Of a stretch of DNA of 64,000 nucleotides, positions 21,448-33,246 are shown one piece after another. The DNA comes from Chlorophyllum brunneum (Eukaryota; Basidiomycota; Agaricomycetes; Agaricales; Agaricaceae), in contig OY756148.1 in the NCBI GenBank assembly GCA_963576785.1, positions 1,736,001 through 1,800,000 of the forward strand, in the 5' to 3' direction. The notes under the pieces are model-generated. The model was not told the origin of the DNA. It did no database searches and worked only from the letters and a program-made list of their open reading frames with translations. Position 1 is the first letter of the stretch, and every line of letters begins with the position of its first letter. A program made the position numbers and the translations under genes.

Positions 21448-23323
21448 CGTGGGGTGTGGTTATTAAGTAGGAGCAAGAGCGCGGTGAACGTTAACGCCTG
21501 TGCTACAGGCCGGGGATAGGAAACAATTGTGAGAGTGGGGATTGAAACAAGGCGAAGCGGCCAGGTTATATATGTTACGAGGTCTCATACCCTTTGCTCT
21601 TTCATATTTCGCTCAATGCCTCGTTGAAGATGTATGGCAAGATTCACAAATCGCCGATGAAAGCTTCTCCATTAGTTCATAGAGCGTTAGCCGTCACTAG
21701 AATAGAAAGGAGAGGCAGGCTGTGATAAAAACATGAGATGATGATACATTTACGATTCAGGTTGCCTTCAATAGCTGTGCTGATGCTTATTAAAACGTAC
21801 GAGCGGAAGTTGATTTCTCGGGTGATATCTCTGGAATAGAAACGGAAATGCGGAGTCGTGTAGGGTGGTTGGAGGCCGTCTGGCGTATGAACGGCACGTT
21901 GCATCAATCCCATAACAGGAATGTTGCTACACGTTTCGAGGTTGATTTATACCCACCTAGACCCACGCCCCCTCAGTATTTTGCTGCTCCTAGGACGCTA
22001 TGAGCTAGTCAGTTGGACTGTTGTGTGTCGTTGGTGTGGCTATGACGCACCTCCAAGGAAGCCGAGAAAGGTAGTCAGACTAACATGTTCGTCGACCGGA
22101 TGTCGGTATCCTCGCCCGGATTAGCTGCGGCTTCGTGAAGCTGACCTCGAATTTGGTCAAGTTCCGTGGAAAGTCTCCACATAATGATAGTGGTAGAGGG
22201 AGAACGGATACGGCCAGTAAGGGCAAAGTACTGTAGAACTTCTGAGGAATTCAAGCTAACATATAAGGCGCAGTGTACTGACATCACAATTTAATGGGAT
22301 TCTGTAAATCAATACCCTGGGACGTATCATATATTGTGCTAGGAGTGAAGATTGGATACCGCGTGGGTATTGTCACCTTCTCGAAAATCCAAGCGGATGT
22401 GAGTTGGGCATAAAAATAGGAGGCAGCCTTACTTCCCCGCGAGTGAAGTCCTGAGCTCAGGGTACAGAGGCTTTCATGATCTTGAGGAGAGGCATATCGG
22501 TCATTACGATCTGCCGCACATCGATCAGGATTACGAGCACTGCCTCCGTTATTCTCGCGTAGTTTATCGTCTTCGAGTGCGTTCCTGCTGGAATCATAGG
22601 GTTTGCCGTGGCCATTCGAGGTCTAGCGAGATATACATCACGACGTAAGAAAGGTTGTATTGAACGGTATTTGCATAGCATCGAGGCATATGAGAGAGGA
22701 GGGTTGATTCAATGGGTGACTATAATGCAAGCAAGGTTTCCTGATAACTGTAAGTCAAAGGGTAGGGTAATCCAACCTTACCCTCATTCTCGGGGGACGG
22801 TACGCGTGTGAACCCGAGCCTTGAACGGGCTGGCTAATTCCGTCAACTGGGAGACCATGATCAAGCTGCATGGCACGTAGTTGTCGGAGGTTCCCAACGC
22901 AGAGTGGTTCGGGGTTGTTAGATTCCCGGGTAAACGGAGTATTCATCGGGGGCGGGTGGCTGAGGAGGGATATAATGATAAATGAGAAGGGCTGCGACTT
23001 TGGGGGCTAGGTCAAATTAGAACGTAGCGGAGCTTTAAAGCCCCAGAGTGGATACTGCTTCCCATTCGAAGAGCGTTAGCACCATCCTAATTATTATCCA
23101 GACAGATGTGATTTTTGGGATTTGTTGCCTCAAAATAGAACAATCGATGTCATGGATGGCAGTCGAGTTTAGGGGCGATGAGTCATCTGGAAGATGCCGG
23201 GAGGAATAAGAAGCGGAGCCAAACAAGAAATCCATCTTTCAATTGACAAGTCATCATCGCAGCCAGTGCGCTCCGCCCTGAGTCTGCGTAATTCACCTCC
23301 TACTTGGTCGTTCTCTCAGTTTT
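21448..23323. other. Gene-poor stretch with possible fast-evolving gene on the minus strand
   Basis: No confident gene. On the minus strand a 66-codon frame at 23235-23035 begins MDFLFGSASYSS and runs into a hydrophobic segment (VWIIIRMVLTLF). A plausible 49-bp intron follows (GTATCC to GACCTAG) and leads to another hydrophobic piece (FSFIIISLLS). Further left, a frame near 22287-22075 (WRLSTELDQIRGQLHEAA) looks like a real C-terminus. I could not join these into one gene. Either an orphan multi-exon membrane-protein gene or a relic. Confidence 0.25.
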
Positions 23324-26021
23324 ATGCTCAGTAGGCCCAACAAAGACATCCGGACAGATTCTCAGAACCCAGAAGTCGTAAAACCTACCCCTAGCACAGA
23401 AACCCAATATGGCCCTCAGCACGACCAGCTACGTCTCCTTCTCGACATCCCTGCCGAGATACTCGCGGGAGTCACCTCTCATCTCGACCCGCCTTCATTA
23501 CAAAACCTCAGTTTGGTCAACAAGCGTCTCCATGACCACGTGAAGGACGATGGCACTTGGCACCGTGCCTTTGTCCAGCAGCTCTTGGGAATCGGTTTCC
23601 AGAGTGACCTACACGATTGTCATAAACGATTGCTCCTCAGACGTGAGGCCAGGACGTGGAGGCAGGAGTTCATAACCCGCTTTAATCTCTTGAAGTGAGT
23701 CGGAGTCTCCGTGTGTTTGAGGGAACGCAATCCACTTGTGTGGTGTGGTTTCATTCAGCACATATATTTACGATGTGGAGAGTGGAATTTGATATTCTTT
23801 TGTTTTCAATCAGGAAATGGGCGTTGTCTCGCAGTGCAACGATACGTCACATTCCTGTGCACTCGGCAATTTCCTCAATGCACCTAATGCCCACTCAATC
23901 GGCATTGCTATGCGCTTCGACAGTCTATGGGATTGTTTCACGGTCGCTGCCTCTTACTGGCAAAATATTGCCCGGCTTTCTCAATCCTACAGGCCCTCGC
24001 CTCGGAATTGGCATTGGTAATCCTAACGTAGAATTTGCTCCCAACGTCTCCACTTGCTTACTTGCATCGGATGGAGGCACTGCAAAGGTTCTGTGGGGTA
24101 TTAGAAATGGTGAAGTAACCATTACGGTTGCAAATAGGGCCATCGATCTATCGAGGAGGGGTGTCAATTTCGAATTGACCAGGTGCCTCATCGATGATGA
24201 GCATGAAGGACCAGTTTTAGATGCCACGTGGGATGGCAACGAACTCGCAGTAACAGGCGGAGCCGATGGGCGCATCAAACTTTGGGACACTCAGTCGATG
24301 AGGTGTCTTTGGACCTCTGAACAGCAGAGTTGTGATTTTGTCACCGATCCGGTTGTTAAAGTCGCCTCAGCAGTGGTGACCAAAGGTCTCATAGTCGGTT
24401 GTACGGGGAGTGGGAACGTAGTTGTGTTCAGGGGTTTCAGGAAATTCATGGCTCCAAACGTGAAGCTTGGCAAGGACCGGGACGTCGTTGAAGCGGACTC
24501 GATTCAGACTCTATCGATCCCATGTCCTGTTACTTTGTCAAATCCTCGCATATCATCCCTGCACATCGACAGCCACACCTCCCTGGTTCAGCCGACTTTG
24601 CTCGCTGCATACGAAAACGATGTACATTTCTACAAGATTTCTCTTGCGACACATGATACTGATCAATTACGCTTCCATATCGACACATTTGGCGACAACC
24701 TCTTTGGTCCACTATCATGCATTCGTCCCTTCTTCGCAACCGGGCCAGACCACTGCAATTTTGTCCTCACCGGCGATCGCATGGGTAGCATCAGCGTCTA
24801 CGACTGGCAGAATTTGACCATGAAGTCGACAAAGGGTTCTATCCGCCCTGTTCGTCGGTTCGGAGCCCACACCGATGGCTCTGCTGTGACAGCTATCCAT
24901 TGGGACGGTACTACATTAATCACTGGCAGTGCTCGTGGTACAACCCACGTTTTCGACGGCCTGACCTTTGAAGAGTTACGAAATTTTGCCAGCCCAACAC
25001 CTAGATTCCGTGGACGTGGACATGCGCCACCTGTTGATCCAACGGATGATGGGAGCGTTCATCAGATTCTTGTCACACCTGACCGAGATGTCATGGTTGT
25101 GAGTGTGGGCAATGCAGTCCTCGCTTGGAAGGCTGGACCGATCGGGAAGGGTGTTAGCGGTGGCGTAAGGGGACGGATACCATTAGATACTACCCTGCAA
25201 CGGAAAAAGAAAAGCTATGGAGGAAAGTGGTTGCGTAAGTTATTTAGTCTGCCCACATTTTCGTACACTCATCTTTCACAGAACATGCCGAATTAAAGCA
25301 AAATATCGCAGAATCGCGGCATTTACTGGAACAAGAGTCGAAGAAGTCGCAACAGGTTCACGTCAAGACCCTAGAACATCAAGCAAGCCTTGATCAGCTT
25401 GGGCTCAATGAACAAGAAGTGCTAGAATACGTGATGATGCTCAGTAGGGAAGAAAGCGCCCAAAACTCGAGTGCGGGCGAGCCTAGCACCAATCACATCA
25501 ATCTGCTTCCTTTCGAACCCCCTGCGGCGCTCGAGGAAGGTGTATTTGGTTGGGACACGGACGAGACTTCTTCGGATTGTAATGCTTCCAGATGCTCGGA
25601 TAGTGACCCGATTCCTCTATCGGCGTCTTCCTCGAACTCATCCAGAAACGGGAACGATAGTGTCCCCTTTCCTTCGTCGCTCATCACTTCATCAGTTCTT
25701 TCTGTCAACACCGAGGATCACCGGCACTTCCCTCCTATCAGTGTTAGCCCTACGCCTGTTAATACCCCTGGGTTAGGATCTGATCCTCCTTCGAGAGCGT
25801 ACGTTAGAAATTCCGTTTGGAATACTCCCCTGAAGGGCTCTGCAAGTTCTTCCTCATCGCCAAGCCTTCGTAGTGCTCCATCTGTCGGGTCGTCCCAGAT
25901 GGGGCAGAGACACATACCTGTTTCGTCTCAACCTGCGAGCGTCGAGGACAATTTCGATGAAGATCTACGCCTCGCTTTAGAATTGAGCCTTGCTGAGGCA
26001 AGAAGCCTTGGAGACGCTTAG
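23324..26021 (+). CDS. F-box/WD40 protein with C-terminal ubiquitin-interacting motif (Ufo1/Pof10-like)
   Basis: SCF substrate adaptor. F-box at about residues 38-80: LLLDIPAEILAGVTSHL, LQNLSLVNKRLHDHV. An intron at 23697-23815 joins FNLLK to KWALSRSATIRHIP. The large second exon holds a WD40 propeller: 'EGPVLDATWDGNELAVTGG', GRIKLWDTQSMRCLW, KGLIVGCTGSGNVVVF, NFVLTGDRMGSISVYDW, 'AVTAIHWDGTTLITGSARG'. A last intron (25234-25281 region) leads to a charged coiled-coil-like stretch, a long Ser-rich linker and a final DEDLRLALELSLAEARS, which fits the ubiquitin-interacting motif consensus. F-box plus WD40 plus UIM is the architecture of yeast Ufo1 and fission yeast Pof10. UIMs in Ufo1 promote its own turnover; that is inferred here. 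Confidence 0.85.
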
Positions 26022-26229
26022 GGCATTATCATAGAATTCAACAGACTCTTCTGACTCCATCTTCAACAGTATGCGTCCAAATAAACCTTTGTCTCGTATT
26101 TCTTTCCTCTCGTGCTTCTTTTCCATCCGGCTTATACCTATTTCTATGTCAAAGTTTCATGCTTTGACCCACTTGATCTTATATATCCTCATGGTGTCCG
26201 AAATAAAGTAATCTTATCGTTTATGTCCA

Positions 26230-26879
26230 TTATACGACTCTACGGTCTGTCATTGCGCGCACGATACTGCCAACGCCAGCGACTTCTGTTAGCTGATTAT
26301 GCCGTAAGTACCCAAACAACTACTGAATGTATCAAGCCCAGCATACCTTCTCATGCCAACCGAGCAGAACACTCCCGCTAATATCGCCCCAACCGGGCAT
26401 TGCCATACCCTTATAGATATACTTCATCAACGTGTCTTGCGCGTCTGGAGATAGAGACTTGATCACTGGTGTAAGTTCAGTCGCTTTGGTCGAATTGAGG
26501 ATGGTAAGAAGTGTAGAGAGTGTGATTTCCTTGATTAGATTAATGGTGAGCGTGTGGTTCGAGATGAAGTGACTTAAGGTACCTGCCTTGGCTTCGTCGA
26601 CGTTTTGTCCGTAGGGCGCGTTGTCCAGGATAATTGAAAGTGCGCCTGCTGTGTCGTTCCTGAACAAAAGAAATCAAGCATGCGTATCGAGGATTAGATA
26701 GGGAAGAAAGGTTGAGAAGAGACATACTTTGCCAACGAACTTCTAACAGCCACCTGTCTCTGTCGTGCCTCTTCCAAGACCTGACCGGGATCTCTAGGAT
26801 CGGGGTCGTAGAGATCTTCATCATTCAAAACCTCCTCGTCGTACTTGTCGATGTCAATTTTGCGAAACGGGGGATCCAT
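26230..26879 (-). CDS. ARC15: Arp2/3 complex subunit 5 (p16)
   Basis: Smallest subunit of the actin-nucleating Arp2/3 complex, acting at endocytic actin patches. Starts MDPPFRKIDIDKYDEEV at 26879. It reads DEDLYDPDPRDPGQVLEEA, then after an intron NDTAGALSIILDNAPYG, LSTLLTILNSTKATEL, 'DTLMKYIYKGMAMPG' and LLGWHEK. The last small exon supplies LTEVAGVGSIVRAMTDRRVV with TAA at 26230-26232. Length is about 150 residues, as usual for ARPC5. All blocks are conserved. Two introns. Confidence 0.95.
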
Positions 26880-28116
26880 CGCGTAAGATCAGATGAAATT
26901 AGTGACTTTGAGTCGTAAACCAGCGGTGTTTTTACTGTTCAGGAACACTTGTGTGTTGTTGGTCTATATCATGTTCGTGTGCTGCGTCCCTATGATGGTG
27001 ATGAGACCTTTGATGTTATTTGCACCTGTTTGGCCCGCCATTTTGGCACCTCCGATCACGCAGGCATGGGACCACAACTCCTAACATACATCCCCCAGTT
27101 AGCGGTATTGTTCTGATTGTGTGATTGCCTCGGGCTCGGTCGAGGTGACTATGATTGGGTACGTGAATCGCAGTATTTATGGAGTAATCAAGGCATAACA
27201 CTCATGCCATACGGTTTTGCTGAATGACAGAAAAAGGAAATATGACCCTTCTCCGGCATATTACTGAAGTCTCTGGACAGAAGAATTCCCGCAATGTTCT
27301 GTTTCAAGGTATAGTCACTGCGGATGGTTTCTAGGAAACATATTCAGTTGTTCCAGCCTTAGGCAGACCGTGGGTATAAAGGGTTATGTTGCCGCCCAAA
27401 TTCGGGGTCAACAGGCACCTATATGACTTTATAGGAGGTGTTGATGTGGTAACGCATCCTCTCTTAAGCTTCGTCGCTGCAGGTTTGTCCGTGCCGCATA
27501 CAATGTGGTTTTGGTGGAGAAGAATGGACGTGACTCACGCTATTTCGATGTTCCTGACAGACATGTGTGTCGACCGTGGCCGCTCGGATTCGCCTTCCCT
27601 GTTTTCCACTCGGGACCCGAGATAAATGAATTGCTAGTGACCAGGTTATGTCAAAGCGGGCATTCGAGTTGACGAAAATCAAGGATACAAAGCGGGATAG
27701 GCTGTAACAGCCCCTACTGTACGTCACAAACAAAGTTGACGAGCGGCGAGGGTACAATGTATAGTCAACGTAACCGGAACACTTCCGACTTTTTACCTGT
27801 GACCCAAAACAATTCACACAGAGGACCACTTGAAAGTGGTCAAAACTGAAGCAAATGGACCACATGAACGGTCCAAGCGTACAGCATCAGAGACTAGCAC
27901 CTTGCTCACACATTTACCTTCAGTCTTCCAAGATTACGCTTGTGTGACACTGATAGAGTTCCGGACAGGTGTTTATTTTACCCATTATCATTTGTTCTTG
28001 TTTGACCCATACCCTTACAAGGATAGGCAGGAGCCCAATAACAACTCCGGCCTCAACCCGCTACAATTCACTCCCGACCATTACCCAGCCCAGAAACACT
28101 CTCTACTGTTCGCCCA
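26880..28116. other. Intergenic, no gene seen
   Basis: About 1.2 kb between the divergent ARPC5 and F-box genes. It has only short frames on both strands (for example 27386-27625 plus and 27865-27464 minus), none with recognisable motifs or coherent splice links. Presumably it carries both promoters. Confidence 0.4.
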
Positions 28117-29712
28117 ATGCCCGAGCATGGCAGCCAACCACACATCCCTTTTCTGGATTTAGATTTGATACATTGTCCAAGGAGCTCCCCTGAGCCCGTG
28201 TTTCCCTTCGAGCTATGGACGCTCGTGGCTCAGTATATCCCTTGGAGAACTCGTTTGGCTCTGGCCTCTACTTGCACAACACTCAGAGTTTTATTGCCGC
28301 CGAGGTTCGAATGTGTCACTTTGACGTTGGTCGACTCTCCGATGGATTTCGAAGATCACGCCAACCAATCACTGACACAGAAAATTGACTTCTTCACATC
28401 TCCAAAAATCGCGCCCACGATAAAACTCTGCCGTATAAATTTCCACACCCAAAAAATCCCCTCTCTTCCCTCCACCCCAGACCTCTGCACCCCCATATTC
28501 TCCGCACTTGCTCATTTCACCAACTTAACTGACCTGGACTGTTTTCGTATCCTTTTTGATGAGGACCATGTGGCTATCGTTCGCTCCCTTCCCCACCTCG
28601 CACGCGCCGAATTTATCGAATGTCAATGGGTATATCGACTCCCCATTCCATTCGAGGACCGCATGCAACTCCGACACCTCGTGGTTGATCATGGGCCTAA
28701 CAAACACCGCTACAACTGGCTCTTCAACACCCATCCGGACCACCTAACATCTCTCATCCTCACTTCCGGCATGCCAGCCGACTTCATCTCTGGTTTCCTC
28801 CCACCTTTGCCGAACCTTGAATCCCTCGAAATAAACGGGATAGCCGTTCTTCACCCCGAATTTCCCACATTTTTGTGTTTGTGTCCTAGACTTCTGGAGC
28901 TGAGGATAACGACGGACGCGCTTCTGCCGTCGTATGTCCAGGCTACGGAAGAGGTGATGGATGTCATCCCTTCGGATTGTATTCCTGATTTGAGGGTGTA
29001 TGAAGGCCCAGCCAAATTCCTCGCAGGCTTGACTCGAGGGAGGCTCGTCACCCATGTTGGTGTGTATGTATGCCCAATGTACATGAATGCTTTCACGATC
29101 AGAGTTGGGTCGGCATTCAAGAAGCAACAGGTGCGATCGTTGAAACTCCGGGTCCCGAGGTTGACAGGGCAGATGTTAGCTCTGATGTCGTACTTCAAAG
29201 CCACTTTGGCACTAGAGATCGTGGTGACCAACGAGGACCAGCCCGAACAGTTGAGACAGACGTACGAGGTAGGGTTCCTTACCCCACACTTTAACTCAAT
29301 TCAGCAATGCTTAACCGATGGTCTTCTCCAGGATATCCTATCCGCGCTAAACAAGTCCATCTATCCACCTCCGCCGGATCTAGAGTACCTGTCCATAGCC
29401 GATGAAAACACAACTTGGGGTGTGCCAAGAGAGTCTCAATGGTACAAACACCAAGAACGGCGCTTGGGCTCGTCATCGCCGTCTTCCTCGCCGTCTCCAC
29501 CCTCCTCACCCTCGATCACCAAGGACTTTCCGGAGTCCGTGTTCATCAACATGTGTCCTAACCTTCGATACGTTATGCTATCCAACGATTCTGGAGTCAT
29601 TAATGCTTGGAACCCCCGAACGCAAACCCACCAAGTAGAGACAAAGTCTATTCGACAATGGCAACGTCAGCGACTCGGGTTATTCGAACCAACACCTTAC
29701 GACTTGTTCTGA
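28117..29712 (+). CDS. F-box-like protein, single exon
   Basis: Continuous 531-codon frame ending TGA at 29712. The N-terminal part has an F-box-like helix set: VFPFELWTLVAQYIPWRTRL, ALASTCTTLRVLLPP. The middle is leucine-rich: LTDLDCFRIL, LRHLVVDHG, LTSLILTSG, LPNLESLEING, LLELRITTDALL. It has the spacing of degenerate leucine-rich repeats. A Ser/Pro-rich tract (about residues 445-465) precedes a final LRYVMLSN segment. Likely an SCF adaptor from the large agaricomycete F-box expansion; substrate unknown. Confidence 0.75.
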   Translation: MPEHGSQPHIPFLDLDLIHCPRSSPEPVFPFELWTLVAQYIPWRTRLALASTCTTLRVLLPPRFECVTLTLVDSPMDFEDHANQSLTQKIDFFTSPKIAPTIKLCRINFHTQKIPSLPSTPDLCTPIFSALAHFTNLTDLDCFRILFDEDHVAIVRSLPHLARAEFIECQWVYRLPIPFEDRMQLRHLVVDHGPNKHRYNWLFNTHPDHLTSLILTSGMPADFISGFLPPLPNLESLEINGIAVLHPEFPTFLCLCPRLLELRITTDALLPSYVQATEEVMDVIPSDCIPDLRVYEGPAKFLAGLTRGRLVTHVGVYVCPMYMNAFTIRVGSAFKKQQVRSLKLRVPRLTGQMLALMSYFKATLALEIVVTNEDQPEQLRQTYEVGFLTPHFNSIQQCLTDGLLQDILSALNKSIYPPPPDLEYLSIADENTTWGVPRESQWYKHQERRLGSSSPSSSPSPPSSPSITKDFPESVFINMCPNLRYVMLSNDSGVINAWNPRTQTHQVETKSIRQWQRQRLGLFEPTPYDLF

Positions 29713-30452
29713 CGCCAGTGTCCTGGGTAACCACCCTGACAGCTTTTTCTTGGAACCGCTTTCAACCCTTTTAATCATGCTCGTACTTTGTTGGAAACTG
29801 GTTAGTGGAATCCTGAGGTGTTTAGAATATAAGGCAATTTCTTCTTGGCCCACCTAGGAAATGCGTACGCCTGGGCCACGAGTCCCGTAACCATTCTGGT
29901 TAGGTCTGCCGTCGTGTCTGATTTGGGCGCTTGTAACAGCGTTCTCTCCGAAAGAATCACTTCGATCTAGAAGATTTTGCTTTATGAAGGTCGCCCTCAC
30001 TGTATAAATATCGCTGTCCTGCTTTACTTTCCTTCTCAGGTATCAACGCCACTTAACTCCCTGGTTTCATGTCCTGTTCTGCTCAAGTTTTCTCGGCGTG
30101 TCTAGCTAGTGAGCTTCGCAGAGGTTCTAGCCTCACTCAGAGGTTTCGGACCGGTAGGGTTGCAGTATGGGTATATCCTTTACACCCTTACACTGTCTCG
30201 TTATCGTCTTGGAGCATGTTTGTATTGGAGCCAGAAAAGGAGATGAATTAGAATATTTGTAGACGACGAATCCCCATACATGTCACATATCTACCCAAAG
30301 AAGTGGTCAGTAACAAAAATGATGGTTCCTTGTTCATAAAAACACTCGGCAACTAGTGGCCTCACTAAAGACTCCCAGAAACACGAGGAATAGCTAATAA
30401 CTTGAGCAAACAAGAAAGTCGGGGAGGAAAGAGCACAGAAAAAAACACATCT
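29713..30452. other. Intergenic between convergent genes
   Basis: About 740 bases between the F-box gene and the 3' end of RHB1. The only frames are short ones without protein-like sequence. Likely two 3' untranslated regions. Confidence 0.45.
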
Positions 30453-31576
30453 CTACATGATGAGGCAAGACTTGCCCGTATCCTCGGCTTGATTCGGTGC
30501 TGTCCGTTTCTCGATCTCGGCCAGGCACAACTCGAAAACCTTGCCTACAATAAACATTTTGTGTGATTTCACAACATGATTATGTGAAGGGGAAAGGGTT
30601 ACGCACCAACATTGATGTTCTCCTTTGCACTCGTCTCAATGAATGCAGTTTGGTTGGTCTTGGCAAGTTTCTCACCGTCAGCTGTGTCAACTTGTCGCCT
30701 AGATGAATTCGGATCAACGTCAGTAATTGAAGGACCAATAGGGGCTCAGGAAGCGTTTGGAGTGGCAGGGATGTTATTGATGGGAGTTGCTCATGATGAA
30801 TGATGGGTAGTCAAGAGATTAGATGACAAGACAGTGACGGATAAATCCACCCTGAGACTTGGAAAACCCTGTAACAGCATTGGGAGACTCACCCAGCAGG
30901 TGCAAGATCGCTCTTCGAGCCTACGATTACGCAGGGTATATCACTCACACCGCAGAAATCGATGATCTTGTCATATACAATCTGGATCATGTCGAACGAA
31001 CCGCGAGATGCGATAGAGTAAACGAGAATATAACCATGGATTCCAATGGCATATTGCGAGTTTATCGGTGAATACTCGTCCTGTGGCGGGTATGCCTGAA
31101 TAGGTGGGAAAGTCGCGATGTGAGGAAATCGCACCTGACCAGCAGTATCGATGATATGACAATCATATTCGACACCTTTATATTTCACACTCTTCGCAAA
31201 AGTAGACTCGATGGTGGGATAATATGCATCCACAAAATGATTCTGGGGTAATTTGATGTATCAATATCAAGAACGGAGTAAGGCAAATAGTGGGAGAGCG
31301 CACCTCGATGAATTGTTTCACCAGCGACGACTTGCCTGTTCATACCGGAAATCATCGTTGATGGTGACCCAGAGTCACGGGAGAAAGAAGAGGTCCAGAA
31401 GACACCATACCACAGGGCCAGCAAGACAGAAGAGGACATGTAGAAGGAAACCAGATCCAATCAGTCCACGAAAAGCCGTAAACGCGCGACTTGAAGCACA
31501 TACCGACTGAGCGTGAACCCAGGACCGCAATCTTTCTTCTCTTCACCGATGCCGCTGCTGAGTTTGATGCAGACAT
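30453..31576 (-). CDS. RHB1: Rheb small GTPase
   Basis: Ras-family switch that activates TORC1 and influences arginine/lysine uptake in fungi; membrane-bound through farnesylation. Start at 31576: MSASNSAAASVKRRKIAVLG. The P-loop is GSRSVGKSSL, with Arg where Ras has Gly12, as in Rheb. Next: QFIE, then NHFVDAYYPTIESTF (effector loop), VKYKGVEYDCHIIDTAGQ joined across an intron to DEYSP, HGYILVYSIASRGSF and 'IPCVIVGSKSDLA' (SKxD in place of NKxD). The last exons give AFIETSAKENINVGK and the CaaX box CLIM, with TAG at 30453-30455. At least five short introns. Its first exon overlaps head-to-head with the candidate gene at 31549. Confidence 0.92.
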
Positions 31577-32065
31577 ATGCGCTATCCGCAGTGCTGTCTG
31601 GGAAGACCGTTGATGAGCTTCGAGTCGAGGTAGAAAGTGCCCTCTTGTCCTCTGAGCAACCCCTCCCCGTATTTAGCGCCAATTTACTAGCTTGTCTGGT
31701 CACGTGGCAAATGGCGATTGGGCAGGGCGGAGCCAAAGTGGCCACTCAAGCGGAGGCAGTTGCATCATTCCTTGCAAGATGCACCAGTATGTAGGTTGAT
31801 TCCCTGGGGTGTACTATCAGGGCGAAACTAAATTCGTAGGCATGTTGCTCCAGCTCCGAGTTGTTCTTGGATTGTGTTATTCCGGGAAAGTGAGTTCATA
31901 ATAGCTTACATGACTACAAATTAATCCCTCCATTAACACTATCAGAACAACATCAAAAAAATAAATTCAAAAGTGTCAAGCATAGTATTGCGACTAATTC
32001 CAGAAGAGACCGTGTTGGAGCAAGGGACTACAAAAACCAGCACCCCGCTTGTGAGTGTCAAATGA
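31549..32065 (+). CDS. Candidate small gene of unknown function, antisense-overlapping the RHB1 start
   Basis: Three exons joined by two canonical introns give a 135-codon frame that closes properly: 31549-31786, 31840-31889 and 31946-32065. Phases match at both junctions (donors GTATGT and GTGAGT, acceptors GTAG and CAG). The first exon reads MPLLSLMQTYALSAVL and LLACLVTWQMAIGQGG, a helical, Ala/Leu-rich composition. The second gives MLLQLRVVLGLCYSGK, and the third ends TSTPLVSVK. The first 28 bases are antisense to RHB1 exon 1. I do not recognise the family. The good splice phasing argues for a real gene, but chance cannot be excluded. Confidence 0.4.
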
Positions 32066-32179
32066 CGCCGTCATTTATTTCGAGGGGAGGTTCTGAATAT
32101 CCTCTGGCCCGTTGATGAACCGACCTGATCGTAAACCATGTAAGGGTCCTAATTTATCAGCTCCAGAAGCAAACACGAA

Positions 32180-33246
32180 CCTTCCAAACCTCCATCAATC
32201 ATGACAACTTGACCAGAAACGTGACCCGAAACCCTGTGAGATGAAAGGATCACAACCTGAGTTGCGACGTCATACGAGACTGCTGCTTTCTTCAACGGTA
32301 CCCTGAATGATGATTTCAGATTTCTGCGCAGGCGAGTGGCGAGAACCGACACTCACGTCGCTAAGACCTTGTATATAATCTGTGGATCGTTCAACGCCTC
32401 CTTTGCCATGGGCTGTGGAAAGTTCAAAGTTCAGAAACGTGTACTACCGGAAAGAAACCTAGAAAGCTCACAGTGAGGACCCAGCTAGGAGCAATTGAGT
32501 TCACTCTCCCCTTCGGGGCAATCTTTACGACTTCGTTCTTGAGCGACAACGTGAGGCCGTAATGGCTACGGGATGGGTTACAAATCGCTGGAAGGCGGTT
32601 CTTGAACAGGCTCACCACGCGCTGCACCTACAGGGTCAAGTGACCGCCAAGCACCATTCTATACTTCGGATCATGACGAACCAAGCCTCCCTCCCGCGCT
32701 ACCGATCAATATCATGGCTGCATGTTCTCTGATCGCCGTTGGAGCAACTTCAAGGCGCTTGAGATATTCCTTTGCTACGATAAACGAAGAAGTCAGATTT
32801 GTATCAATTACACGTCTCCATCGTTCAAGGGGAATTCTCCAAAAGTCTTGCTGCTATTGGAAGTATTCCATGACACAGGACGAGAACCTGAACGTCACCA
32901 AACGAAGACGATGTAACGTGATGGAAGAGATCCTCGACTGCCGATTCTTCAGTGAGATCTGCCTGCAGTACTTGTATACGCTCTGGCCCATATTGAGAGC
33001 TAATAGACTGTAATGAAAAAATATTCGTTTTGTACTGTGCTGTTACTGTTCTAAGCAGGGGTCTAAGAAATATAGAGGATTCATGAGTCCTGAGCTTACC
33101 AGCAAAGAGGCGGAAAATTTCGAGTCCAATGACTCCCTCCGCTTGCTCCTGCGGGTATAAGAGTACCTTGAGCTTGGGTCATCTTCGGCTGTTTTTTAGG
33201 ACTGACCAGTCACCAGGACATGGACCCCTCCAAGGCCGAGATCCAT
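32180..33246 (-). pseudogene. Broken copy of the SDR gene at 14.9-16.1 kb
   Basis: Begins like the intact gene (MDLGLGGVHVLVTG at 33246), and the blocks follow in order: QADLTEESAVEDLF, SSFGDVQVLVLCHGI, RRVIDTNLTSSFIVAKEYL, IREHAAMILIGSAG, YGLTLSLKNEVVK, GRVNSIAPSWVL, 'VVILSSHRVSGHVSGQVV', MIDGGLEG. It is broken. One base is missing next to the SPLERW block near 32840, giving a premature stop. The small exon that carries the catalytic Tyr-x3-Lys cannot be found between the GSAG and YGLTLS blocks. Asn in VLNHG has become Cys. A duplicated gene that no longer encodes an enzyme. Confidence 0.75.
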
